From assembly GCF_050908995.1 (NCBI RefSeq), contig NC_135126.1, positions 8,246,001 to 8,310,000 of the forward strand: DNA of 64,000 nucleotides, read 5' to 3'. The first letter of the stretch is position 1. Each line of letters opens with the position of its first letter. The notes under the pieces are model-generated. The model did not search any database, had not been told where the DNA came from, and was given only the letters and a program-made list of their open reading frames with translations. This document shows positions 35,201 to 48,600 of this stretch, piece by piece. Position numbers and translations under genes: made by a program. Source of the DNA: Andrena cerasifolii. Lineage: Eukaryota; Arthropoda; Insecta; Hymenoptera; Andrenidae.

Positions 35201-38200
35201 ATTCGAGAGCCGAAATTTCGCACCCGGTTCGAAGTCTGCAGATTTTGCCAGAGGCGCCGGGGCAAATCGTGGAAAACGTCGGGAATGAGAAATGCATCGC
35301 TCCGAACGCAAACGTCGGAATAATGTCACACCTGGGAGAGAAACCGAGCTAAGCATCAAACAACGAGAGCTTTCGCGATACAAACATTGAATTCTCATTC
35401 CCCCTGCCTCCCTTTGTTCTTGCTGCTGTGTCCATGGGCATTTTTTAAAAATACAGAGCCGTTGTCGACTGACAACTGCTCGACGCAAGAGCCACGTCGG
35501 AGCTGAATCGCCGTTCGACGAGAAATCTGTTCGCTGTTGTCGAACTGACGGCCAGCTGATCAATCACGACTCGCTAATGCAATTAACGATCCAACAAATT
35601 GCATTCCGTTCGCTGTTCCCGCTGTTTTCTGCGATCTTCAGGAAGCTCCGCCGGAAGAATGGACATCGATATTTCCCATTATCCTCCGCTGTCCAACATT
35701 CAAATTGAATTAACCGTTACATTGAAGGCCCTGGTCGATCGGCTGCGTAACGATCGCGGAAACGTTCCAGCTGAAGATGCTCATTTCCACGGGGCAATCA
35801 GAATAAATCTCCTATCCGATAGAAGTAGCAGGCCCGTCGATGCTTCCTAGAAAAGCATCCTTAGCATTCGAGTTCCATTTCTCGAGCAATTTCCTTCGGC
35901 CGGTTGGCGAAGGGTATCCTTCGCACTGTGAAGTAGCTAATCCTTTCGCTAATGATCATCTCGCCTCTAATCCGCGCCTTTCCCGCGCTCGTCGTTTTGT
36001 GCGCGGGGTCTGCGAGAATCAATTGTCGCCATATTTCACGCGTCGAACGTTTGTCTCCGTTGGAATGGCAAATTACCGGGATTCGCGATAACGAGGCTCG
36101 TTGATCTTCCGAGGGACGTCGCTCCTTCGATTCCATTCGTAACGAGGGTCCGAAGTGTTCGGAGGACGATCCACGCATTCGTCACTAAGGCTGTTCGGTC
36201 CCCCTCGGATGAGACACTGGCGTCAGGTTCAGAGAATCCCCGGGCAGGCCAAAAGATCCGCCTTCGAAAATAATCATTTCGTAACAGAAACGAAGAGGAA
36301 TTGTGACGCGCGTAGGCGTACCATCGGCCTCTCTATTTCCCAAAATTGCCTCCAATTCCGCCCCGTTAAATTCATCGCGCGGCTTCCCTCGTCAAGCCAC
36401 CGCGGATGGAAATAAATGGATTTCGGGGGAAATAATAAAAGGAATCATGCGTGGGTTGGCAGGGGATAGAGAAGATGGAAAAGGGACAGGCGCTGATCCC
36501 CTATCGGTTAATCAAATCCCTCTCCTGAAACAGCTACGCAGAGGCTATCTCAACGGATCACCATCACTTTGGCTGTGTATTGAAACGAAGAAGTGTCGGA
36601 TTAATGCAAATGCTCGCCAGTTTCTCATATTACATTCACGACGAGGAAGAAAGAACTTATCGACAACCAGCACGTCCCGAATCCCTGTTCGGTTCCCGTG
36701 CCCGTGAAAGGCTCTGCAAAGTTCTTAATTACTTCCGCAGGAATCAAGTGAATCCTTGGTCCCTTGCGTCAAGTGTAACGAAGAAACGAGACGATCATCC
36801 TTGGATTAAATCCCCTTCTGATTCCAAGATACTCGTGGGATACGGGGAACTTGATTTTCGGCAGAGGAAGAAATTAATCCTTGTCCCATTTCCCTCGGGA
36901 GGATTAGTTTTATTCCACTTGAAATTAGAGGAACCTTACCTGCTCACTAATCGATCGCTGTACAGCCGTTGACCTCCTTAGATCGTATTTACATAACTAT
37001 ATCGATTCGTGGGCGCTACGACGGTGAGGTGTTAAAAATTAACGAGCGAACCACCCATTCGTGGCACACGCATCGGAGTTATCGAAACAGCGTAACGAAT
37101 TATTGCAGGGATTAATAATTCGAGCGCAGTAATGGTTACAGTCAATTAATTCCCAAGCGAGCCCTGTCGCGTGGAAAAACGTCATCGCGCCGGCCACGAA
37201 AACCGAGGTTATCGTTCGTAGGTGTATTACAATTAGTTGCTAATGGGTCACACTTTACCGCTCCAACTATCAATCCCATAATTCTTCGAATGACTGACGC
37301 GGAACACCGGCGACTTCCCATTTTTTCCACTTCTACAGAGCTGCGTTAATGTAAATAGATATTGCAGCACAGACGACAGAGGTATAGCGTTGTCCTTGAT
37401 TGCAATCATCGTCGCCTCCGCGAAGGTATTATACTCAGAGTGGAAGACAAGCTCGTGAAACGAGCGAGCTGTGTCAGGGCGCTAGAGCAAAGTGCCCTTC
37501 GCGCATCGTCGAGCTCGCGAGAACAGGGAACGTACATAAGTACGCGTGTGCACGAGGCGGAGATAAATTGATCTATCGGGAGATCGTTCCGTCTACGTTA
37601 TTTATCTCCGGGCCGCCTTATTAATTTCAGCTGGACAGCTTTATCGACAGGAATTTTATAAAACTGCAAGTTTCATCGGCGCGAACAGTTTCTCTCTCCC
37701 TCCCCTCGGCATGTCGGTGACAATCGACGACATCCATTGGCACTTGCCGTGGTATTTACTTATTAATACAGTTCTTCGGCGAACAACGTTTACCCAAGGT
37801 GGCGTTATATATCGTCCTTCGGGCAACAGCTTGCCCCGCGAAACTTTTGATTTAAGGCCTGGGTGAACTTTCCCCTCAAGGTACTCTCCGCGCACCTTCG
37901 CGGATGCATCTGCTCGACCTTCGCTCCGTGGAAACTGGTCTCGCGGTGCGAAACCTATTTACACTTTTTATCGGCAAAGAAAACTCGAGGTGATCCTCGA
38001 GTATCCTCGGCGCCCCGTCCTACCGATCTCTCTCGATATGGGATCTTAATAACCTCTTGAACTTGCCCTTCGATCTCCGCGCGTGCGGTTCTACGTCGCT
38101 CCGCTTATCCTCCCAGATATATTTGCTGACACATCAAACGGGAACACCCCTGCATAAGCAGGTGAATATTCCAAAGCTTTAGTATCGTAGCTCCCCTGTC

Positions 38201-39661
38201 TGCCCCTGGATACTCGTCAGCTTTCGAAGCTCAATGAATTTCGACTGGTTTCACTCGCTGCTCGTCACGAGTCAATCGTTCCTGACGAATAAATCGCGGC
38301 TGAACCCCGCTGCCCTGAGTCGGCGATGTCGTGGGCGAGGCAGTTTCCTCCGGGTGCCGGAAAACCTGGGCAAGCACGCGAGTTACCGGTTACGCAACAG
38401 GCGCCGCGCAATTTCCGTTCGATTTACTTATAACGTCGCTTCCTCCCTCGGCGTTCGTACACGGACATTAATTACGACCGACCGCGCTCCTCCTCTATGA
38501 AGCTTAATGCCGGCTGCGCTGAGTTATTAAAAATCCGATGGCCACGGCGGAATGCAATTTCCCGGCGAAAAAGAAAGCTGCGCTCGGCGTGGCCGCGCGT
38601 GTCCTCCGCGAACGACCACCCCGACAGAATCCGCCTCGGTTTATTTCGCCGCGGGCCAGCCGGGAAACGAGAGCGCGGCACCGCGTTTTGAAAACACTGC
38701 CGTGTTTGCCCGGAAAATTCGCCCCGGCACGAGACTCCGGCGTGTTTGCGGACAAATTTGTAGAGAATTCCGGCAATCTTCACAGCTCTCCAATCCAGCG
38801 CCGGCCGGGCCCTCGAGATCGTTCTAGCGTCCCTCCGCGGCAAACTCCGCGAATTTTATAATCCATTCCGCCGAGAATAACATCTCTCGCTGACAGTTTC
38901 TCAGAGTTCGCGGTGGCGCGTGCGACGCTGAATATGTAACTCCGCCCGTAAACTGCATGATGGATGCTCGCCGAGAATGGAGACACGATAATGCCGGGCT
39001 TTTAAAATTAAATTAGGAGACTGTTGCTCGTTAGACGACAAGCTTTATTAATTAATGAATCCGTTCCGTACCATCCGGCCGTAATGCTGATTAATATTAA
39101 TCAGTTTCCGAGCGACGCGCCTCGCGCTGCGACTTATTCTCCCAGCCGTCGACATCGAAAGCGGTTTACGTAATTCTCGCCGGAATTCAGGGGTCAAGTA
39201 ACGTGCGCTGATTGATGCGTAACTAGTTGGGCGATCTTTATAGAAGGTAGTTGATTACGTACCTGGCGTGTCCCGTGCCTCGCAGGAAGTTCGTTCTATA
39301 GAGTTGATTACCTCTTTCGGGGCTAGCGTTCGTGCCACTTTGCATGCCTCTGCAGTGAGTGTATTCTGTAAAAGGAACGAACACGTTGATTAAATAGATT
39401 TCCGTGTGCAGCCTCGGCGAAACGTTTCGTTAACCGCTGCTGGTTTCTTCTCGTGCCTGCCGTTGCAACAGGGCGGAGCAGCGGCGGTTAGCTTTGATGG
39501 TCCGCTGATGGATTTAATATGTACGGCGGACTGAATCGCGCAAAGGGTAGCAGATAGCCGATGCTTCATCTGTGTAACGGTGGTGCAGCGATGGGAACGG
39601 GAGGAATTATTTACCAAGGGATCCACGCGTAATTTCAGAACAACTCACTTTCGTGTTTCAG
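32211..39661. other. Intergenic / possible 5' intron, no coding gene recognised
   Basis: About 7.4 kb without a supported gene. Open frames such as minus strand 34991-35563 and overlapping frames around 38500-38860 have no recognisable domain. Because the exon at 39662 begins at a splice acceptor, part of this stretch is probably a 5' UTR intron of the TMEM272-like gene. Confidence 0.5.
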
Positions 39662-39682
39662 GGATGAGAATATGCCCCTGTG

Positions 39683-42600
39683 ATGTTGCATCGGAGCACA
39701 TCATCGCGACGCTGTAGGCCATCGCGGAATATGACGAACCTCGGATACACAACGACGATCGCAGGGCCTACGGGACGACGCGCCAGCGTCGCCACCGACA
39801 AACCGATAGAGATGCCTCAGACGAGTCCTAGAGGATCCATGGACCGGCAGCGATCGCCCCGAGGCAGCTTCGTGCCCAACATCGCATACGGCACAGAAAC
39901 AGACTCACCCGAAGAGGTGATATTATATATAACGATATTTGCTTCCCTCGACATTCTTTCTTGCACTAACATTCGTGGTTTCCAAATACCTCAAAGGTGC
40001 AAATCCATTATGAGACAAAAATATCGTGTCTTTAATCCCACGAGATAAGTATTTCATTAATTTAGTATTTTTTAATTATTTTTCTATAGTTTCGTGAAAT
40101 TAGATCCTCATCAGACAGGTTTCATGATACACTGTCAAAAATCTCATCTCTCGCGACTATTTCCGTTATTCACGCTTGGTTGTTGCTGAGATTTTTGTCT
40201 CGCGATAGAAAAGTCTCGTGTAAAATCTCATCGTGGATGCGCAGCTTAAAAGTTGAAACAGTGATTGGTTCTCGTGCACCTCGAAGGTTCTCCGGTGAAA
40301 TTTCTTGGGAATCGATAAGCGCTTCTGCATATATGATCCGGGGATGAATAACTATTGGATAATAAAAGGTACAAGAACGCATACTTGAATAGCCTCGATC
40401 CCTCGAATCGTCACAGCCAAAGTTTCGCTCCCGTCTCGTTAACCCGTTATGACGGACGCGATGTTGGAAGGTAGAAAACAAGTACTGATAGCGGTTCCTG
40501 CCGAATAGCATGTATCGACATTCCGACGTCAATTTCCGCGGCGTATACGGGCAGTATCGTAAAACGCATTGCTCGGGCTCGACCCCTGGGCAAAACTCGG
40601 CATGGGAGCTTTCGAGGGCGGAGCACAGTTGTCCCGCAGAGACGAAAAATTATTCAAAGCGGGCCTGTATAGCAGAGTAACGCTCAAACAAGATCTTCAC
40701 TGTTTCGTAAGCAGTCGCAGTTTCCAAAACAATTGGCTGAAAGTTGAATTCCGAGGTCTTACAGCAGAGGATAAGTACATCGTACCGAGCGAAGCAACTT
40801 CGTACCGAATATCCCGAGACTTCTCTCCGTCTAATTGCTGAAAGTTCCCTACAGAAATTTCCTACTCGAAGCGTTCGAAGTGCCCCCCCTTTGCTGGCTT
40901 AACTTCGATCACCCTTGACTTTTCAGAGGTACGTCGGATCGCGGAACATGCTCGCCCAGAAGAGTCGGAGTCCAGTGAACACCCTGGTACCGAACGAGCC
41001 CTACGGAAGTCCACGAAATGGGGGGCGCAGCCCTCGTAACAGCTTGATCCTGGACAGTGGTTTACCGATGGATATGCTGCACGGCTCTCGGCATTCATTG
41101 GTCCCGGAGTCTGCTCTGAGTCCGAGGAATTCATTGGTGCCCGGTTGCACGATGAGTAGAAGCCCGAGGAACAGCCTGGTCCCCCTGAACGGCTCCAGGA
41201 CGTCTCTGATGTCCGAGAACGGGAATCCTACGCCCAGTCGCAGCCCCAGGCACTCGTTGGTCCCGAACTCGTCGAGGAGTCCTCGCGGAAGCATCACCAA
41301 CATGGAGATGGTAGATCGCAGCCCTCAGCGGAGCCCGCGTGGGTCGATCGCCACAGAATGCCTGAACCAGAGCCCGAGGAACTCGATCGCCCCTTACGAG
41401 CAAGCCAGCAGACCGTCCCGCGGAAGCATCACCATGAGCGACTGCCCCAGAGGATCCATCGGGGCTAACGAGGACGAGATAAGAAGTCCACGGCGGAGCA
41501 TCGATCCAGATATTATCGACAGAACACCGAGGGGAAGCCTGTCTGGCCTGCAAGAGAAAAGAGCCACAAAGGCGAGCCTCATGGCGCAGGATCCGAGGAG
41601 GGCTTCCGCTGATCAAGGTAAGAGTTCGTTTGTCTTCGCCAACGCGAAGGTCGGACCCTTCTAATCCGACTGCTGAACGTGCTCCAAGGAGTGTCGCCAG
41701 TGAATTTCGAATCACGAGGGACGATAGCAGGGGCCTGATAGGGATCCCAGGGATTACTGCCCCTTGCATACTGAGTTCCTTCTCCGAAAATCGTGGCATT
41801 TGGAAGGAGTTACAGCTGGTGGATTAAATTTCCAAGTGTAACGCCGTGTAACGAGCAAAGTAAAATTCAATAGGCAGCAGTCTGCGGAACGACGAACGGG
41901 GGGCGACGCGGATTCGTATGTAATTTTCGTAATGGCCCATCCAGGATTTGGACCACGTTCGCGTCGCAGTTTACGGTTTTAGGATGTATTAAAACCGCAC
42001 CCAGCCATCGCCGGAACGAAATTATCGCGGTGAATGCGTGCGCGTATTTGCATGCACAGGCAAACAGAGGAACGAGGTTTGGGTTTCATCTGAAACGCGC
42101 GACGCCCCGTGAAAATTAAAACCACCCGTCGCCGCAACGCGTTCCCGAGGCCCTCGCCGATTCAGAACCGTGTCCGATGAAATTGCTAATTATACTAATT
42201 CCCCGGGACCGCTCTCTTTCTAATAAGGCGCATTGCTTCCGGCGCGCTCGCGATCGCGAGCGAGTCCATCGCGGTTTAATCGCGTCACCTCGTATCGGGC
42301 AGCCTAATGGCAATTCGATGCTCATTACCGTCCAACTTGACGCTGCGCCTCGAGGGAGCCGTGAATTACGATCGTTTCACCTACGAATTCCACATATCAG
42401 GCGCGACAAGCGCGGGGAATTGAACCTGATAACCCGTCGATTGCCACAGCTCCGTATCTGATTTTCGTAGAAAGTGTCTTTGACGCGGCAACTCTAGATT
42501 TCTAAATTTGGCAGGCATCGATTTTCTGGAGTAACCGGACTGTTTGCAACGGTAAACGGAACGTAATCTATGGCTCGAAGCAGGATTTCTGCAAAGCTAA

Positions 42601-45600
42601 TAATACTGTCCGGTCACCGAAGTTATTATCGCCGAATATATCGCGGATAGGGCCAGGCTAGCATCGCAAAGCTGCGTTGGTTCGGATGCAACTCCATTAA
42701 GCTGACTAAGCCAATCTGGCAGGCATGCACGCACCATTCAACGAAACATTGTCTAACACCGAAAGCAGTAGTCGAAATCGATAGTCCACGAGCGATACTC
42801 CCACAGAGCTTTGTACAATGCGACCACTTTTGTGCCGGAGAGCTTCAATCTTGTTCAGTCCCGTGCAAATCTTACTACCGTCGCGATTAAATCATCCGAG
42901 TGTCCTTGGTGTTTGCGCAGGATTCACTGGCAGTCGAAATTCATCTCCGTATCGTCAGAAAGATGGGAACGTGGGAAGCGTTAAGACAAGTGGAAGCGTG
43001 GTCCAGGTGAACCTAGGATACGGACCGAACACTTTTGACGACTGCAGGAGAGCCAGCAGTTCCGTGTCCCAGGTACGAAGTTTTCCAGCTGTAATGCGCG
43101 AAATTTTCGTCGACCCAGTTCTAATGAAAAGGGTTCCAAAAATATTGAAATTCTCCTCGAGAAATTGAGGACCTTGCAGCAAGCGGCGTGCAACTCCATT
43201 TCTGGCAGTGTCTGAGTTATGACGTGTAATATAAACCTAATCGACTGAATAATTACTACTTATTATGTGGAAATATATATATATTCTTCACACAGTGTTC
43301 TCTTTTCAATGTTAAGTCAAAGCAATAATTTTATAAACAGTTCTTTCTAATTTACTCCAAGTTGGTAAAGATGGAGTTGCACCTCTCTTGCTGCAAGTTC
43401 CTCAATTTCGTTAGGCAGAGTACAGCTGCAATTGCTGGCCTCGCAATTTGTTAAATGCATACCTGAATGATTAGTACGCGAGGAGCATCCGTCTCGTGCG
43501 GCTCTCTACAAATAAATGATGCCTATACAGCTGCTTCTTCTCTCTGTCTTCCGTCGTACGTCTCATCGCAGAGAAACAGTAGATTCAGCGTCTGTTACAC
43601 AGACCACGCGCTCGAACCTGTCCGGCGTTTGACGAGCACCGTAGCAAGAGCATAAAATACGTAAAATTTATCGTTCTTTAGTGTAAGATCTTCCAGCTTC
43701 AAGAAATGATCGTCCCATGAAAGTGACAAGTCTTTTAGTACTCCGCAGTATTTCAACTGCCGCTATATTTCACTAGCATATTCTCCGCGGGAAGATAATT
43801 TACGAGCGTTTAAAGTCGTTTTCTCAGGCGGCACCTGGTACGTTACCGAAGTTTGCTAATCACATGCGAAAACAGCGCAGTCCTTAGCTCACTCGGAGTG
43901 TCACGACGAGGTTCGCTCGTTCCGCGGCAAATTTACGAAGGATATAACGAACTATCCGAGAACATCGTGGATGAAACACAAGCGAAAGACACCCTGGAGG
44001 TGCGCAGAAATTGCAAGCTCGTGAAAATTTCCAAGGTGCGATGAACCGCGTTCGAATCTAGACGGTGCCTCGCGACCGCGAATATGCGCGCGATTACTGC
44101 CGAATTCCGACCTGTGATACCGAAATAGAGGATCACTCTACGGATCCCATAGTTTCAGACGTTAATCTGAGTTTGCGAGCCTCGCGTCAGGGGCCACAGT
44201 TTTTGCCCCTCGTAGTTTATAACGCCTGAGAATGCGGGGCTTCCATTCCACGACCGCAAACTTCGGTTCCTTAATGCCCAACACCCGAGTTTACGAGTTT
44301 CCCGATGTCTAATGCTCGAACTTGCGGGTTTCCTAGTAACCAACAGGCAAACTTGCGGACTTTCTGCCGTGTAACACCAGAAGCGCGTCCCTTTTTTTTT
44401 TAGCTCGGAACCATAAATTTCGGTTCTCCATTTGGATACTCCAGCTGTCGAAAGTTGTTCTCGCTCGGTCTTTCGTATCCTCGAGAACACTAGAATATCA
44501 TTGGTAATTCGAGCTGAAAGGGAACGATGTTTTAATGAATTTTCAGGTTTCAGGCGACGAGTCGCGTCAACTATTCACCAGCAGCGCGAACGCACCGAAA
44601 AGCACCATAGATAATGGAAATCTACGCGTGATAACTTACGGGTCCGTGGTGTTCCAACTGAAGGACGCCAATCTGGAAGCAAGTAACACTTGCGACTTCG
44701 TCTTTCGCGCAATGCGAGTCGTCACCAAGACCAGAGTGGTCAGCGTGTGTCTGATCTGCTTAACATCTGTGCCAGTCCTGATGTTAATCTTCGGTGAGTA
44801 AGGTTCCTTTATTAAGCTTCCTTAGAGAACACCCTTGAGCGGCTGGGCCGTTGAAATTTAAAGCGTAACGACTCTCGCCGAGCAATTATTTTAATTGATT
44901 CAACTTGACCCGCAACTTCGGAAAGCTCTAATTGGGAAGAGAGTTCGTTGCAAAATAGAGCCAGATATATCTCTGTAATTAGTAAAACGCGTTCACCCAG
45001 TTCGAAGAAAATATTCGTGCGGCGTTCTAAATATACGCGGAATCGATACTTTCCGCAGAACTAATTGTCAATAATCATTCGAGCCGCGGTGAGCTATCGT
45101 TCCGACTTTTACGTCTGTTAGCCCTGAAAGGGCGAGCGTGGCCGTAATGGCGTGCAAATCCTGCGAGGATTTCTTCGCGGGAGCATAGAGTACTCTCCGT
45201 CTACCTCGGGCTTTCGCAATTAGTAAGTACAGCTAATTTTTGCTCAAGTACCTCGAGTCTCGGTGGAGCTGTCCCAAATTAAAGCGGCGGAGAACGTTCC
45301 CCTCTATCAGTGTCGCGAGAGCGCACCCTGAATCATTCCTTGCCAATGAAAAAGGACAGCGACGGAAATAAATGGCCACGATCCCTTTCTCACCGCGAGG
45401 CATATTTCGCTTTACGATTGCCCCATTTGCTCTCGCGGGCAGGTATATGGTAACGTATGAAACGCTCAGAGCCGTAATTTGCATACGCTTCCACGTTAAC
45501 GCGGCGGAAGTGTTCCTACGATATCGAGGCAGCTTATTAACCTTATTCGCATTAATCCCGCTCCATAGGTTATGCGCTTACCTTTTATCGTTTATCTGGG

Positions 45601-48600
45601 CGAAAAATATTTCATTCATCTCCCTTAATTCCCACCCTTAAACCGACTCACCCTCGGCTCTAATTTCGGCCGCATCGACACCGTTATCAGAATACGCGAT
45701 CAGGCGAACAATTATCTCCGGTTCCTATATCGCACTGTCTCCCGAACAAACTCCAGGATCGTGTCACCAAACTAATCGACTGCAGATGTCGCGTAGAGTA
45801 ATGGAATATTGGGTCAACTCAGCCCGGAATTTGGCCGAGCGACGGGAACAGAAATAATACAAGCTCCAGCGGTCGGTTGAAATTTTAACGGGGAGTTTGA
45901 CCCAGGAGAGGGTCGCAGCGCCACGAAGACGCATTTCGTATCCCCGTTTCGCTAGATCGTTCCCCAGCTAATTGACCCTGTCGGGTTTACACGCGAGCCG
46001 TCGACTTGCGCTACTTACGACATGCAAGCGCGCCTGATTCCTCGCCGGGTGCAGTCCGCTCGCCCCGGCGGGACGCGACTTCTCGCGGGCTGAATCGGCA
46101 GGAGGGCGCATTCACCTCCAGCCCGTGCCGCGTACAGAACGGTTCCTCGAATCGATAAAGAGCATCCGGTCCGTTCGTAGAAACGGGAATTACATACAGC
46201 GAACTATCGCACGCCCGCTGTAAAATTGATCGCAGCCGGGGCTCAACTGGGACTCGCGATGTTTCCTCATCTCGACGGAACTTTGCGTTAACCCCCCGCG
46301 GCGCGAGACTCGGTCCACGCTTGTCCTCCGTAGCGTTTCGCGCAAGTGAATCGGCGTAGTTAATTGGTGAAATCCAGTCGCTTCGGAAAGGGGTCAATCG
46401 TGAAATGTCGGTCGGCGATTACTTTGAAAAATGACCCGGCGGTCGTTAACAAATTATCGTGCGCCGTGGAGGCAGAAAGGAGGACCGCCCCCTCCCGATT
46501 CCCGCGAGTGTTCGCATGCCGCGTTACCCTTAGTTAAGTATCGAAATAGGCCGCGACACAGTGAGTGGAAGTCAGGCAACGCCATTAGCGTTTACATTAT
46601 TCAACGGAGTTGGCGCGACGACGGTTTCATGTCGACCGAAACGTTCCGTCCGACGCAACGGCGATAACGAGATCGAGACCGTCTGCGAGAATTCGCGTGA
46701 TCGCCTACCTTCGTTGCAGGCTGGAACTTCTACGACAACTGCCCTTTGGAGACGAGCATACCGACCTACATGATCATAGGCGGGACGTTCGGCAGTATCT
46801 TCATGCTCGTAAGCATTTACGCGCAGATACGCTCGAGGAGGCCCGAGGTGCTCACAGTACCACCGCCAAGACCTCACGTCTCCCTTACGACACTTATCAT
46901 AATCGCCTTATCGTGCTTCCTAGTGGGCTGGTTCGCGATAGGTAAGTAAAAAACGGTAATTCGAGGAACGATGCGACACAGGGGTGAAATTCCAAGGTCC
47001 TTTTATGTCTCCCCCCGGTGCCCCGCTAGGTTTTATCTCGCGCTCGCTGCTTCCTCGCGAGGAGCAGATCGATCACCAGCACACGTAGCGGAAGCGAGGA
47101 GTGCTTCGCTCTGACCGCCCTCGTACTTTAATGCTTTTATCGCCGGCGCCGACTTATGCGCCGCAACAGCTGTTACGCTCGCGCATTTACGAGCACCCAC
47201 TGGCACGAGGACGGTGGTGAGGAGAGTAAAATTCCTGCGATTAGAGGATGGAGAACAAACTTCTTAAATCATCGAGCGAAAATATTCGAGTAACGCCGAC
47301 TGCCGCGAATTAAATGTTCGAAAGCTATCGATCGTTTCCCTGGCGAGTGCAATCGTTCATCGTGGGTGGCAAGCTGTATCGGCGCAACCTAATTTTCGTT
47401 CGTGATCGCGCCCAGTTATGAGCCACTCGCCGTGTATATTCGCAGACGTAATTGTGGCGGTTCTCAGAGTAACCAGCCGCCAACTTCGACTTTTACCCTT
47501 TCTTTCTAGCCCCCGGTAAAGGGCGAGCCTTACCTAGGTTACGACATAAGCGGCCCGTTAATTTCATCGTTCGATTCGAAATCGACGCGTGAGATTTCGG
47601 CGATGACTACCGCGAGACTATTCGCTTTGATGTGGAAGAGTCGCATCCAGGGCTGCTTTGCCATAAACCGCGCTAGGCGCAAGCTGGTGCCTCACTCTCT
47701 GTAGGGTCACATTTTAACCCTTTCGGCCCTCTCGGGACACATATGTCCCAGTGAATGATTGTGATCGGCTGTGGAACAAAACGTGCCACATATGTGCGAT
47801 GTTTTATTGTTTTTTAGTTAATCTGACTACATACTACTATCTTTGATTGGCAATCATAAGAATAAGCAACGTAGTAACGTGATGGATAAGTTTTATTTTG
47901 ACAGGGTGTCTAGCTACAGAGTCGCAATTATAGAAATCTCGTGTTTTACACGCGTAATTGAACAATTTTCTGATATGTTTTATCCTAGCATTTCAATTTA
48001 TAGTAAGATATAACTGTTTTGCTTAAAAGCTTTTACATTATTATATTTTTACTTATCTTATTGAGCATAAAGTAGTGGCTATGAGTTTGCGGGACGCGTA
48101 TGTCTCACTAGGTATTTTCATACTTTCTTCTTGTTTCTTTATCACAAGCAGTGTCATATAATAATGTTATAAATACGTTCGTAATATGTATGTAGAATAT
48201 ATTTATATATAATAAAAATATATTATATAACGTACCTACAGAAGATCGAGAGTGTTTAACCGTGTTTAACTTTTCCGGGTCACATATGTCCCAGTCAAAA
48301 AAACTGCTGGGACACATGTGTGGCAATTTTGAACCTATTGTACCTATCCGCCACTTAGTACAGACGATTTCTGCAAGAAAATATAATAAAATCCAGGTAG
48401 AAAAAAATCAGGTCGAAAGGGTTAAAACCTTGCTCCTCGCAAACAGCAATATAAAAAACTGCCTAGTTATAGTTGCAAAAAATTTATAATATAAATACCA
48501 GAGGCAGCTGAGAATTTTCAGAGGCCTCGTAATGATATTGCGCCTAGGGCCTCCAAAAGTATAAATTCGCCCCTGGTCGCATCGACATTCCAAAGTCAGA

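Noticed and set aside
34991..35563. 190-codon minus-strand frame
   Set aside because: Same reasons: no recognisable domain and CpG-driven lack of stops.
41131..41799. 222-codon minus-strand frame and other frames opposite exon 2 of the TMEM272-like gene
   Set aside because: Antisense shadows of the SPRxS repeat exon.
44048..44075. GTTCGAATC, resembling a tRNA B box, and similar GGTTCGAAG near 35225
   Set aside because: No matching A box or cloverleaf could be made around them.
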